Shown here in pieces: positions 8,229-16,384 of a DNA stretch of 64,000 nucleotides. Under the pieces are notes generated by a model, which was given only the letters and a program-made list of their open reading frames with translations, had not been told where the DNA came from and did no database searches. The DNA is from Enterobacter sp. RHBSTW-00175 (GTDB lineage: Bacteria; Pseudomonadota; Gammaproteobacteria; Enterobacterales; Enterobacteriaceae): positions 5,208,001 to 5,272,000 of the forward strand of contig NZ_CP055930.1 in the NCBI RefSeq assembly GCF_013927005.1. The letters run 5' to 3'. The stretch's first letter is position 1. Every line of letters starts with the position of its first letter. The position numbers were made by a program, and so were the translations under genes.

Positions 8229-8908
8229 GCAGACTCCTTAAGCGCCGTCGCGACCGTTACCACGCGCTGCACAAAAATCCCCGGCGTGACCACGGCTTCG
8301 GGATCAAGCTCGCCAAGCGCGACGGTTTCACTCACCTGCGCAATGGTGCAGGCCGCCGCGGTGGCCATAATCGGGCCGAAGTTACGCCCGGTTTTGTCGT
8401 ACACCAGATTGCCCCAGCGGTCTGCCTTCAGCGCTTTGATCAGGGCAAAGTCGGCTTTCAGGGGTGTTTCAAACACATAATCTTTGCCGTCGATACGGCG
8501 AGTCTCTTTGCCTTGCGCCAGCTCCGTGCCGAACCCGGTTGGCGTGAAGATGCCCCCCAGACCCGAACCGCCCGCCTGGATCCGCGCCGCGAGATTGCCC
8601 TGCGGCACCAGTTCCAGCTCCACTTCCCCGCGACGATAGAGGTCGTCGAACACCCAGGAGTCCACCTGGCGCGGGAAGGAGCAAATCACCTTTTTCACGC
8701 ATCCGGCTTTCAGCAGCGCCGCCAGGCCGTAGTCGCCATTGCCTGCGTTATTACTGATGAGCGTCAGCCCCCGGGGTTTGCAGCGGATCAGCGCGTCCAG
8801 CAGCGCCGACGGTTGCCCCGCCGGGCCAAAGCCGCCCACCATCACCACCGCGCCATCGAACACGTCCGCCACCGCGCTGTCGATGTCCGACATCCTTTTA
8901 TCAATCAT
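8225..8908 (-). CDS. pcaI: 3-oxoadipate CoA-transferase subunit A
   Basis: This is the alpha subunit of 3-oxoadipate:succinyl-CoA transferase, 227 residues, with the glycine-rich CoA-binding segment VGGFGPAGQPSALLDAL near residues 22-38 and LTLISNNAGNGDYGL. The ATG at 8908 overlaps the stop of the upstream transporter (ATGA), and its end overlaps pcaJ by 4 bp, so three genes are translationally coupled. The close relatives atoDA (acetoacetate) and scoAB share this fold, but the setting among catBC and pcaD favours 3-oxoadipate. Confidence 0.93.
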   Translation of the reverse strand: MIDKRMSDIDSAVADVFDGAVVMVGGFGPAGQPSALLDALIRCKPRGLTLISNNAGNGDYGLAALLKAGCVKKVICSFPRQVDSWVFDDLYRRGEVELELVPQGNLAARIQAGGSGLGGIFTPTGFGTELAQGKETRRIDGKDYVFETPLKADFALIKALKADRWGNLVYDKTGRNFGPIMATAAACTIAQVSETVALGELDPEAVVTPGIFVQRVVTVATALKESA

Positions 8909-10218
8909 TGTTTTTCCTCGTGTTGAGACGGCAGGCTACGTAGCGCAACCCACGCCAGAAGTGCGTAGACCACCAGCAGAATGGAAACCGGCCAGGCAGC
9001 GTCGAACTCGATAAGCAACGCCACCGCCAGCATCGGCCCTAATCCGCCGGAGAAAATCGACCCCACCTCATGCCCCAGCGCCAGCCCGGAATAGCGCACC
9101 CGCACCGGGAAGAGATCGCTCATGATGCAGGGCTGTGTGCCGATCATCGCTCCGTGGCAAAACGGCAGGCCGAGGAACATGGCCAGCATGATCGCGCCGT
9201 AGCTCCCCGTAGAAAGCAGCCAGAAAAACGGAAAAGCCATCACCAGCAGACCCATCACGCCGATGTAATAGACCGGTTTTAGGCCGATGCGATCCGACAA
9301 CGCGCCCCAGAACAGAATGGAGAAAAACTCCACCAGCATCGCCAGGGTCACGGCGCTGATGATGTCCCCGGTGCTGATGCCAATGTGCCTGGCATACACC
9401 ACGGAGAAGGTGAAAAAGATGTACGACGCGCCGTTTTCCGGCAGGCGCAGGGCGATGGCCTGTAGCAGCGCTTTCGGGTGTTCACGCACCAGGACCAGCA
9501 GGGGGATTTTTTCGTGTTTATCTTCCGGCTTCGCCTGGGTAAACGCCTTGCTTTCGCGGATGTTTTTACGGATGTAAACCCCGACCAGAAAGATGACAAT
9601 GCTCAGCAGGAACGGTACACGCCAGCCCCAGGACATAAAGTCGGACTCCGGGAGTTTTTGAACCAGCCAGAAGGCAAATGCCGACAGCACGAACCCGCCC
9701 GAGACGCCCATCTGGCTCCACGCGGTGTAGAACCCACGGCGCGATGCCGGTGCATTTTCGCTCAACATCAGCACGCCACCGCCCCACTCGCCACCCGAGG
9801 CTACACCCTGCAAAAAGCGCAGAATAATCAGCGTCAGCGGCGCCCAGATGCCAATCTGGCTATAGACCGGCAGCAGACCAATCACAAACGTGGTCGCCCC
9901 CATCAGCGTTAAGGTCATGATTAGCGTCATCTTGCGGCTGTAGCGGTCACCCAGGTGCCCAAAGACGATGCCACCCAGCGGACGCGCCAGAAAGCCGACC
10001 GCAAAACCGGAAAACGCCAGCAGCGTCCCCTGAAGAGGATCGCCGCCGACCGGGAAGAACAGCGGCCCAAAGACCAGCGCCGCTGCGGTGCCATAGAGGA
10101 AAAAGTCATACCACTCGAGCGCATTCCCCAGTACCGAGGCGATCACCAGCTTGCGCATCTGGCCCGCATCCTGGTTCACCCCGGTGGTGATGTTGTTTTC
10201 TGTGACGACATTGCTCAT
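8905..10218 (-). CDS. MFS transporter, metabolite:H+ symporter (MHS) family
   Basis: The 437-residue protein has 12 predicted transmembrane segments. MHS features include GNALEWYDFFLYGTAAALVF in the first segment, RPLGGIVFGHLGDRYSRKM between segments 2 and 3, and LRFLQGVASGGEWGGG. The family includes ShiA, KgtP, ProP and PcaT-like dicarboxylate carriers. Its position between iacG and pcaIJ, overlapping pcaI by 4 bp, implies import of a pathway compound, either indole-3-acetate or an intermediate such as 3-oxoadipate. The sequence does not settle which. A second MFS carrier lies beyond iacR. Confidence 0.88.
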   Translation of the reverse strand: MSNVVTENNITTGVNQDAGQMRKLVIASVLGNALEWYDFFLYGTAAALVFGPLFFPVGGDPLQGTLLAFSGFAVGFLARPLGGIVFGHLGDRYSRKMTLIMTLTLMGATTFVIGLLPVYSQIGIWAPLTLIILRFLQGVASGGEWGGGVLMLSENAPASRRGFYTAWSQMGVSGGFVLSAFAFWLVQKLPESDFMSWGWRVPFLLSIVIFLVGVYIRKNIRESKAFTQAKPEDKHEKIPLLVLVREHPKALLQAIALRLPENGASYIFFTFSVVYARHIGISTGDIISAVTLAMLVEFFSILFWGALSDRIGLKPVYYIGVMGLLVMAFPFFWLLSTGSYGAIMLAMFLGLPFCHGAMIGTQPCIMSDLFPVRVRYSGLALGHEVGSIFSGGLGPMLAVALLIEFDAAWPVSILLVVYALLAWVALRSLPSQHEEKQ

Positions 10219-10247
10219 TACGCACTCCCCTGTATTCGGGAAAAAGG

Positions 10248-10742
10248 CTAAGCCTCAATGTCATGCCCGACGGCATGGTAACGGCGGTTAAAATAGACCA
10301 GCCCACACGGCTGTTCGCTGATGCGAATGGCCTGCACCTGGCAGTAAAAAACCGAGTGGCTGCCAACTTCATGGCAATCGGCTATCAGGCAGTCGAAACT
10401 GGCCACTGAGGAGCTCAGCACCGGCGCACCGCTGCTCATCACCTGCCAGCTGTCATGCAGAAAACGCTGGTCTGAGCGCAGGCTCGCGTTGGCAAACACG
10501 CCGGATAACTCCTGATGGCTACTGGAGAGCACGTTGACGCACAACACCCCGTTGCGGCGAAAGTGTTCGTGGGCATAAGAGTTGCGGTTCATACAGACCA
10601 GCAGGGTCGGCGGCTGATCGGTCACGCTACAGACGGCAGAGGCGGTGAAGCCAAATTTTCCCGCCGGGCCGTCGGTGGTGATCACCGATACCGCGCTGCC
10701 GAGCTGTGCCATCGCATTACGAAATTCAGTTTGCAGAGTCAT
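10248..10742 (-). CDS. iacG: Flavin reductase of the auxin degradation pathway
   Basis: This 164-residue protein belongs to the short-chain flavin reductases (HpaC/DszD-like FMN-binding split barrel). FTASAVCSVTDQPPTLLVC binds flavin, and DCHEVGSHSVFYCQV contains the conserved GDH/GSH-type motif. It should supply reduced flavin to the group D oxygenase IacA. It is the ninth gene of the iac order HABICDEFG, 10 bp after iacF. A reductase role for a different oxygenase cannot be excluded from sequence alone. Confidence 0.9.
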   Translation of the reverse strand: MTLQTEFRNAMAQLGSAVSVITTDGPAGKFGFTASAVCSVTDQPPTLLVCMNRNSYAHEHFRRNGVLCVNVLSSSHQELSGVFANASLRSDQRFLHDSWQVMSSGAPVLSSSVASFDCLIADCHEVGSHSVFYCQVQAIRISEQPCGLVYFNRRYHAVGHDIEA

Positions 10743-10752
10743 GGGTATCCCC

Positions 10753-11685
10753 TTACAGATCGATAACTAAACGCCCGCACTTCGCGCGGGAACAGCACAG
10801 CAGGATTTGATCGCCGTCGGCTTTCTCTTCATCGGTGAGATAGTGGTCACGATGATCCACATCCCCTTCCAGCACGTCGGTTAAACAACTGCCGCAGATC
10901 CCCTGCTTGCAGGAGACATTGACCTTCAGCCCGGCCTGGGCCAGGGCTTCGACAATGGTCTGGTTTTCCAGCACCTTCACGGTGATACCGCTGGTGGCCG
11001 CTACCACATCAAAGGCCGAGCCGCCGGTTTGCACCTCAGCGCTGAAACATTCCTGATGGATTTGGCCCGACGAGTACCCCAGGGTTTGCGCCTGTTCAGT
11101 GACGGCATCCATCAGCCGCGTGGGGCCGCATACATACACGTGGGTTTGCGCTGGCACATCGGTCAGCACCGCAGCCAGGTTCAGCCGTTGTTCGTTGCTG
11201 AAGTGCAGTTGCACCTGTGCTGCGTAAGGGGCACGTTCCAGCTGTGAGACAAACGCCGCCTGCGCACGCGAACGGGCGCAGTAGTGCAGTGCGAAAGAAC
11301 GTCCGGCGGCGTGCAGTTCAGCAGCCATCGCCAGCATCGGCGTGACCCCAATTCCCCCGCCAATCAGCAGGGTGTGCGCCGCGCGGTCTTCCAGCTCAAA
11401 CAGATTGCGCGGCTCGCTGACCGCAATGGCGTCGCCTTCACGCAGGGCATGTACCGCAAGAGATCCGCCCTTTGAGCGCCCTTCTTTCAGGATGCCCAGT
11501 TGATAGTGCTGCCGGTCCTGCGGATCGCCGCAAAGGGAATACGGGCGGACCAGGTCGGCGCTGAGATGCAGGTCGATATGAGCCCCCGCGCGAAACACTG
11601 GCAGTGCGATGCCCTCAGAATGCGCCAGGGTCAGCAACACCACGTCGCCCTGCACCTCGCGTCGGATAACCTGTAATGTCAGCAT
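10753..11685 (-). CDS. iacF: Ferredoxin-type oxidoreductase for the IacCD dioxygenase
   Basis: This class IA-type reductase passes electrons from NAD(P)H through flavin and a plant-type [2Fe-2S] centre to the Rieske dioxygenase. Domains in order are a flavin-binding barrel with RPYSLCGD at 47-54, an NAD domain with GGGIGVTP at 109-116, and a C-terminal ferredoxin with Cys259, Cys264, Cys267 and Cys297. Start ATG 11685 follows GAGGAG with good spacing; a GTG two codons earlier is less likely. The organisation matches VanB and phthalate dioxygenase reductase. It lies 9 bp after iacE. Confidence 0.93.
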   Translation of the reverse strand: MLTLQVIRREVQGDVVLLTLAHSEGIALPVFRAGAHIDLHLSADLVRPYSLCGDPQDRQHYQLGILKEGRSKGGSLAVHALREGDAIAVSEPRNLFELEDRAAHTLLIGGGIGVTPMLAMAAELHAAGRSFALHYCARSRAQAAFVSQLERAPYAAQVQLHFSNEQRLNLAAVLTDVPAQTHVYVCGPTRLMDAVTEQAQTLGYSSGQIHQECFSAEVQTGGSAFDVVAATSGITVKVLENQTIVEALAQAGLKVNVSCKQGICGSCLTDVLEGDVDHRDHYLTDEEKADGDQILLCCSRAKCGRLVIDL

Positions 11686-11694
11686 GTTCACTCC

Positions 11695-12429
11695 TCAACG
11701 CATAAACAGGCCGCCGTTGATGTCCCAGGTCGCCCCGGTGACAAACGACGCCTGGGGTGAAGCCAGCAACGCAACGGCCTGGGCAACAAACTCCGCCTCG
11801 CCCAGTTTGCCCACCGGGATCATTTGCAGCAGCCCGGCCATCTTCTCTTCCGGGACCAGCGCGTGAACGGTGGGGAGATCCATCGGGCCCGGTGCAATGG
11901 CATTTACCGTCACGCCGGATTTGCTCAGTTCGCGGGCAAAGACTTTGGTCAGCGTTAAAATGCCGCCCTTGGATGCGGCGTAGTGTGCCCCGGAGGCCGT
12001 GCCCCCGTTTTGCCCGGCCAGGGACGCCAGGTTGATGATTCGGCCATAGCCCCGGTCGGCAAAATAGAGCCCCATCGTCTGACACCCGATAAACGTGCCG
12101 CGCAGATTGGTAGAGATAACCCGGTCGAACTCGTCGACGTTGATCTCCATCACCGGTGTGGTGAGCGTCAGCGCGGCGTTGTTTACCAGCACCTGCAGGC
12201 TGCCAAAGTGGTCGAGGGTGGCATCAAGCGCACGGGCAAAATCCTGCGGCTGGCGGATGTCCAGCCCAAGCGCCAGCACCTTGCCGTTATCCAGTTCATC
12301 TGCCGCCTGCTGTGCGCGGCTGGCGTCTACGTCGGTCAGCACCACCTGATAGCCCTGCCCGAGCAGTGTGGCGGCGATAACCTGTCCCAGACCGGCGGCA
12401 GCGCCAGTCACTAATACGGTTTGCGTCAT
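11695..12429 (-). CDS. iacE: Short-chain dehydrogenase/reductase of auxin degradation
   Basis: This classical SDR has 244 residues. The nucleotide-binding motif TGAAAGLG spans 8-15, NNAA is at 83-86, and the catalytic set is Ser136, Tyr150 and Lys154 (YAASK). Asp34 in LTDVDAS suggests NAD(H). In iac clusters IacE acts on an oxidised indole-acetate intermediate before ring dioxygenation. Start ATG 12429 has GAGGAG six bases upstream, which favours it over an in-frame upstream codon. It lies between iacD and iacF. Confidence 0.92.
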   Translation of the reverse strand: MTQTVLVTGAAAGLGQVIAATLLGQGYQVVLTDVDASRAQQAADELDNGKVLALGLDIRQPQDFARALDATLDHFGSLQVLVNNAALTLTTPVMEINVDEFDRVISTNLRGTFIGCQTMGLYFADRGYGRIINLASLAGQNGGTASGAHYAASKGGILTLTKVFARELSKSGVTVNAIAPGPMDLPTVHALVPEEKMAGLLQMIPVGKLGEAEFVAQAVALLASPQASFVTGATWDINGGLFMR

Positions 12430-12439
12430 GGTCAGCTCC

Positions 12440-12922
12440 TCAGAGGATGTAGCCGATGCTGTGCAGCACATCGTCGCTGTTCACCAGGCGGATCACCTTT
12501 TGCTGAATAAGCCAGCGGCCATCCTGCTGCTGGAGGTGCCAGGTAATGTCCGCCGCGTAGTGGCGGCTGTGGCCTTTACGGTGCTCCCACAGGGACTGCG
12601 CCCCGCGCACCACAATGCTGTCCTCGGCGGATCCCAGCACGCGAAAGCGCGACAGGGTGCGCAAGGTACGGGCGCGTGGTGTGGTGGAGATCGACTCCCC
12701 GCTGTAAAGACGTTTCACACGCTTTTCCCGCATGTGGTGGTCATCACAGGCGTAGTTGAGGGTGTTTTTGAAATCCGTTTCGGTCGGATCAATTGGCACC
12801 ACGTACAGGCCATCGTGTTGCCACAGTTCAAGCCAGGTGTTGAATTCGCCCTGATCGAGCAAATCACCTTCGAGATTGATTACCGACATGGCGGTAAAGA
12901 GTGCTGAATCAGGCGTCATCAT
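12440..12922 (-). CDS. iacD: Aromatic-ring-hydroxylating dioxygenase beta subunit
   Basis: The 160-residue protein has the small cone-fold beta subunit pattern of Rieske dioxygenases: LLDQGEFNTWLELWQHDGLY near the N-terminus, DDHHMREKRVKRLYSGE in the middle and a C-terminal strand pair ending in IQQKVIRLVNSDD. It would assemble with IacC as an alpha3beta3 enzyme and has a structural role. The start ATGATGA overlaps the iacC stop by 4 bp and has GGAG upstream. In the iac pathway the IacCD enzyme is expected to release catechol. Confidence 0.92.
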   Translation of the reverse strand: MMTPDSALFTAMSVINLEGDLLDQGEFNTWLELWQHDGLYVVPIDPTETDFKNTLNYACDDHHMREKRVKRLYSGESISTTPRARTLRTLSRFRVLGSAEDSIVVRGAQSLWEHRKGHSRHYAADITWHLQQQDGRWLIQQKVIRLVNSDDVLHSIGYIL

Positions 12923-14232
12923 TGCGCGTTCTCCGTCATGAGCTTTTTCCACTGCTGGTAGGCGGCGCGCATCCCGGTTTCAGCGCTCACGTCACTGCGC
13001 AGGCCATCGTCGGAGCGGTATTCCCCTGCCAGCCCACGGTTGAGCATGATCCAGAGATCGTTGCCCGAGGTGGCCCCGCGCTGAACGCGCTCCCAGGCTT
13101 CGGAGTCATCCGGCGTGCCAAAGCCCATCGGCCCCTGGAAGTGTTCGTGCAGACGCAGACGCGCCTGGTTGGCGATTTCCGGCCCGCCATCCATGGTGAT
13201 CACCGCATGGTGAATTTCGGTTTCGTTGACGGACACCGGCTGAAGCACGCGGAAGAACGCCATCGAACAGGCAATGTTCGGGAAGATATTGAGGTTAAAA
13301 CCGGAGCCGCCGACCGCACGCACAATACGCCGGACCTGCTCTTCGTCGTGGTCTTCGCGCAGGGCGTCTGCCAGCTCACTAAAGCGCTCCGGGATGGGCG
13401 CATCGAGGTTAGCGTCAAGATCCACCAGCTCCGGGATCATCACCATCACGCTGTGGCCGTTGCCTAAGTCTTCGACGTAGCCGCTGCCATCCACAAAATT
13501 CAGCATCTCTTCTGTTTGCTTATCGACCGAGCTTAAAAACGAACGGTGAACCACCGGGAAGTGGTAGCCGTCAGTGGTGTTTTCGAGCTGGATTTTCCAG
13601 TTGCCCGGGAAGCGGAAACGGTGTGCCGGGCCGGTTTTGATCGGGTAACCTGCCCCCTGTTTCATAAACAGATCCATCCACTTCTTCGCCACGCCGAGGA
13701 AATCCTCCAGCGGCTCAATCTGGTCGTTAAAGGTGGCGAAAATCATCCCGGCATATTGTTCGGTACGTAGCGACACCAGCCCCAGTTCGCCTTTTTCCAG
13801 CTGGTCGGCGTAGCTTTCCGGGTGCGGCACGCCGCGCAGGCTGCCGTCCAGCGCATAGCCCCAGCCGTGGTACGGGCAGACAAAACTGTTGGTTTTGCCG
13901 CTGCGGTGTTCGCAAACGGTCGCTGCGCGGTGGCGGCAGCGGTTCAGCAGGGTGTGAACCGTGCCTTTGCGATCGCGCACCACGATCACCGGCTGTGTGC
14001 CGATCTCGGTGGTTTTAAAACTGCCGGTGTCCGGGATTTCACTGGCGTGGGCGACCCACACCCAGGTTTTGCTGAAGATCCTGTCCAGCTCCAGGCTGAA
14101 CAGCGCTTCCGAGGTGTACAGCGAGGTGTGTACCCGGTCGTGCTGCACCAGCGCCGCAATCTCCGCGGTAGTCGGCGTGGCTGGCGTGGTGGTATCGATG
14201 TTCTTCACGTTGATGAGGTGATCGCATTGCAT
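12919..14232 (-). CDS. iacC: Aromatic-ring-hydroxylating dioxygenase alpha subunit (Rieske)
   Basis: This catalytic subunit has 437 residues. The Rieske [2Fe-2S] ligands are Cys99, His101 (NRCRHRA), Cys119 and His122 (VCPYHGW). Mononuclear iron ligands His224 and His229 lie in DGYHFPVVH. Start ATG 14232 gives a normal N-terminus (MQCDHLINVKN), and AGGA lies eight bases upstream. Together with IacD and the reductase IacF it forms a complete dioxygenase. Anthranilate 1,2-dioxygenase is a similar catechol-forming enzyme, but the surrounding iacA, B, E, G, H and I genes point to auxin. Confidence 0.93.
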   Translation of the reverse strand: MQCDHLINVKNIDTTTPATPTTAEIAALVQHDRVHTSLYTSEALFSLELDRIFSKTWVWVAHASEIPDTGSFKTTEIGTQPVIVVRDRKGTVHTLLNRCRHRAATVCEHRSGKTNSFVCPYHGWGYALDGSLRGVPHPESYADQLEKGELGLVSLRTEQYAGMIFATFNDQIEPLEDFLGVAKKWMDLFMKQGAGYPIKTGPAHRFRFPGNWKIQLENTTDGYHFPVVHRSFLSSVDKQTEEMLNFVDGSGYVEDLGNGHSVMVMIPELVDLDANLDAPIPERFSELADALREDHDEEQVRRIVRAVGGSGFNLNIFPNIACSMAFFRVLQPVSVNETEIHHAVITMDGGPEIANQARLRLHEHFQGPMGFGTPDDSEAWERVQRGATSGNDLWIMLNRGLAGEYRSDDGLRSDVSAETGMRAAYQQWKKLMTENAQ

Positions 14233-14251
14233 GTCCAGTATCCTGCAAGTC

Positions 14252-14764
14252 TTATTTTTTATCCGGTACGGGAAGCACATCCGCCGCGTGCCAGTGGTCA
14301 ACCGGCCTGCTGAACAGATTGCGGGTCGTGAAATGGGCCATCGCCATGGCGTGCGCATCGCGCACAAAAGTGACGCGGATTTCCGCCGCATTCAGGTGCG
14401 CTCCACCGGCACTGAACGCCGAGGTTTGCAGCATCAGCCAGCGGCCCTTCAACTGCCCGTCCGGCTCATGCCATATCGCCTCTGAGCACAAAAAATGGGC
14501 GTTCATGGCGAAGTGCGCAGGCTGACGCACGTAACCCGCCATCATGGTGACGATGGCCTCGCGCCCCAGATGGCGTCCCAGACGCGTGGCATAAGGTTCA
14601 CCGATGCCCTCCCAGCAGGCATCGGCAGTAAACAAGGCGCCAATGGCCTGCACGGTTTCGGGGCTGTCGAGGCTGTCGCACAGGCGCATGTAATCGCTAA
14701 TGCAGACGCGGGCGGCCTGGCTGTCTTCAAGCTGCTGTAAACGCAGCGCATCCTGGGCGTTCAT
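14252..14764 (-). CDS. iacI: SnoaL/NTF2-like small protein of the auxin cluster
   Basis: The 170-residue protein has an NTF2-like fold pattern: an N-terminal helix (RLQQLEDSQAARVCISDYMR), a cone-lining segment LFTADACWEGIG and HFAMNAHFLCSEAIW. This resembles both SnoaL cyclases and dioxygenase beta subunits, but it is distinct from IacD. The position between iacB and iacC matches the iacHABICDEFG order. Its enzymatic role is not established from sequence; an isomerase, hydratase or accessory role is possible. Confidence 0.85.
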   Translation of the reverse strand: MNAQDALRLQQLEDSQAARVCISDYMRLCDSLDSPETVQAIGALFTADACWEGIGEPYATRLGRHLGREAIVTMMAGYVRQPAHFAMNAHFLCSEAIWHEPDGQLKGRWLMLQTSAFSAGGAHLNAAEIRVTFVRDAHAMAMAHFTTRNLFSRPVDHWHAADVLPVPDKK

Positions 14765-14775
14765 CGCGGGCCCCG

Positions 14776-15135
14776 TTAGTTCTGGATAATCAGTTCACGG
14801 CCCACGCGGGCTTCGATTTTGCAGTACTTCCACAGCTTGCTGCCGCTGTCGCCTACCGGCGTGGTGCGGAACAGGTTGCAGACGGCAGCCACGTTTTCCA
14901 GGCGCTCGGCATCCGCCAGCACGTAGGTGGTCCAGGGGGCGGTGGTCGATGGCCCGACCATCAGTTGGTCGTCATCCATGTTGCCGATCACGCGGATCCC
15001 CGGCGTCTCGTCGATGCCTTTCATCATCACGCCAAAGGCGGCCCAGACCTGTTTTGCCTCGGTCGCACTGGCGTCAAAAAAGTTCTGATTCACCCCAATA
15101 CAAAACAGCACGCGTAAGGTGGTTGACTGGCTCAT
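14776..15135 (-). CDS. iacB: Small conserved protein of the auxin cluster
   Basis: This soluble 119-residue protein begins MSQSTTLRVLFCIGVN and contains VGPSTTAPWTTYVLADAERLE, with the pattern of a dimeric alpha/beta-barrel (ferredoxin-like) domain. Start ATG 15135 follows AGGAGCAACAC. It lies between iacA and iacI and is carried by iac clusters in the same place. I recognise it by position and size; no catalytic residue is evident, and its reaction is unknown. Confidence 0.83.
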   Translation of the reverse strand: MSQSTTLRVLFCIGVNQNFFDASATEAKQVWAAFGVMMKGIDETPGIRVIGNMDDDQLMVGPSTTAPWTTYVLADAERLENVAAVCNLFRTTPVGDSGSKLWKYCKIEARVGRELIIQN

Positions 15136-15157
15136 GTGTTGCTCCTTTCGTTAAAAA

Positions 15158-16285
15158 TCACAGGTAACCCGGCAGCGGTTTGCCGCCGAAAAAGACCGTC
15201 CCGGCATTGAGGTACGAGAGGTCGCCCATAAAGGCGTGTTGGGTAATAACCATCGTGTCGCGCACGTAGCGTTGCAGCGGGCTACGCATAGTGACGCCGC
15301 TCATCCCGTTGAGCGCCAGCGCCTGACGCGCCACATCGGCGGCCACGCGGGTCACGTGCGTTGAGGAAAGACGTAGCGCGTTAATTTGTTCGCAGCTGGC
15401 GTCATCGCCCGCCAGCAGTCGCTGCCACACGTCGTCGATGGCGTCGTAAAACCAGGCGCGCGCTGAGCGCAGTTCCGCCTCGCAGCGGGCAATTTGCATC
15501 TGTGCCTGCGGCCGGTCGGCCAGACGTGGCGCGCCGGTGACGGACTGCTGGCGATGAGCGATGGCATAGATCTCGTTGAGTGCGGCACGCGCCACGCCGA
15601 GCGCCACCACCGACAGCACCTGGGTCGCCAGGGAAAGCACCGGATAGCGGTACAGCGGCCCTTCAAGGTTCAGTGCGCCACCGCGAATAAAGGTCCATTC
15701 CTGAGGAACAAAAGCATCGTTTACCACCAGGTCATGACTGCCGGTACCGGCCAGCCCGACGGTGTCCCAGACGGGATCAATCTGTACGCGCTCACGGGGG
15801 AGTACCGCCATGCGCGGCAGTGCCTGATCGCCTTCCGGCAAAATGCCCACGCCCAGCACCGTAGCCCCCATGCTGCCGCTGGCAAAGCTCCAGCGACCGC
15901 TCACCCGATAACCACCATCGGCCTGAGTGGCTTTTTGGGTGGGGAAAATGCCGCCCGCAAAGACCACGTCCGGCCCATCGCGATACAGCTCTTTCAGGGT
16001 ATCCGGCGGCAGTGCGCCCAGGTAAAACGGGCTCATGCCAAAGCTTGCCACCCATCCGGCAGAGCCATCGGCGGTAGAGATTTGTTCTATCAGCTCGCAA
16101 AATTGCGCCGGAGAGCATTCATCACCGCCGTACATTTTCGGCACCAGTGCGCGGTATACGCCCACCTCTCTGAAACGGGCGATCACATCGTCAGAAATAT
16201 GGCGCTGGTGCTCAAAATCAGGGCTGCGTGCGGCAACATCACTCAGCAGCGAAACCAGCTCTTCACGAACCTGTGCAGCAGACAT
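15158..16285 (-). CDS. iacA: Indole-3-acetate oxygenase, acyl-CoA dehydrogenase fold
   Basis: This 375-residue protein has the acyl-CoA dehydrogenase fold used by group D flavin monooxygenases (HpaB, HsaA). Features are an N-terminal helical domain, TADGSAGWVASFGM near residues 71-84, GRWSFASGS at 130-138 and a C-terminal four-helix domain with LALNGMSGVTMRSPLQRYVRD. IacA carries out the first oxidation of the indole ring with reduced flavin, probably from IacG; homologues are known to oxidise indole and give indigo. The start follows GGAGG. A 99-bp gap, the largest inside the operon, separates it from iacH. Confidence 0.92.
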   Translation of the reverse strand: MSAAQVREELVSLLSDVAARSPDFEHQRHISDDVIARFREVGVYRALVPKMYGGDECSPAQFCELIEQISTADGSAGWVASFGMSPFYLGALPPDTLKELYRDGPDVVFAGGIFPTQKATQADGGYRVSGRWSFASGSMGATVLGVGILPEGDQALPRMAVLPRERVQIDPVWDTVGLAGTGSHDLVVNDAFVPQEWTFIRGGALNLEGPLYRYPVLSLATQVLSVVALGVARAALNEIYAIAHRQQSVTGAPRLADRPQAQMQIARCEAELRSARAWFYDAIDDVWQRLLAGDDASCEQINALRLSSTHVTRVAADVARQALALNGMSGVTMRSPLQRYVRDTMVITQHAFMGDLSYLNAGTVFFGGKPLPGYL

Positions 16286-16384
16286 AGCGACCTCCGAATA
16301 GTTATCCGCGGCTGTCGCGAGGGCGAACGGGGCCGCAATGAGTCGTACTCACTGAGAAATCAGGAAAATGAAAACAGGGGGTGG

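Noticed and set aside
12919..14232. Anthranilate or benzoate 1,2-dioxygenase as the identity of the ring dioxygenase
   Set aside because: Both also give catechol, but the flanking iacA, B, E, G, H, I and iacR set is specific to indole-3-acetate clusters, and no benzoate diol dehydrogenase gene pattern is present.
12919..14391. Extension of iacC to 490 residues
   Set aside because: The extra N-terminal 53 residues overlap iacI in another frame and do not resemble a Rieske protein; ATG 14232 gives the normal N-terminus.
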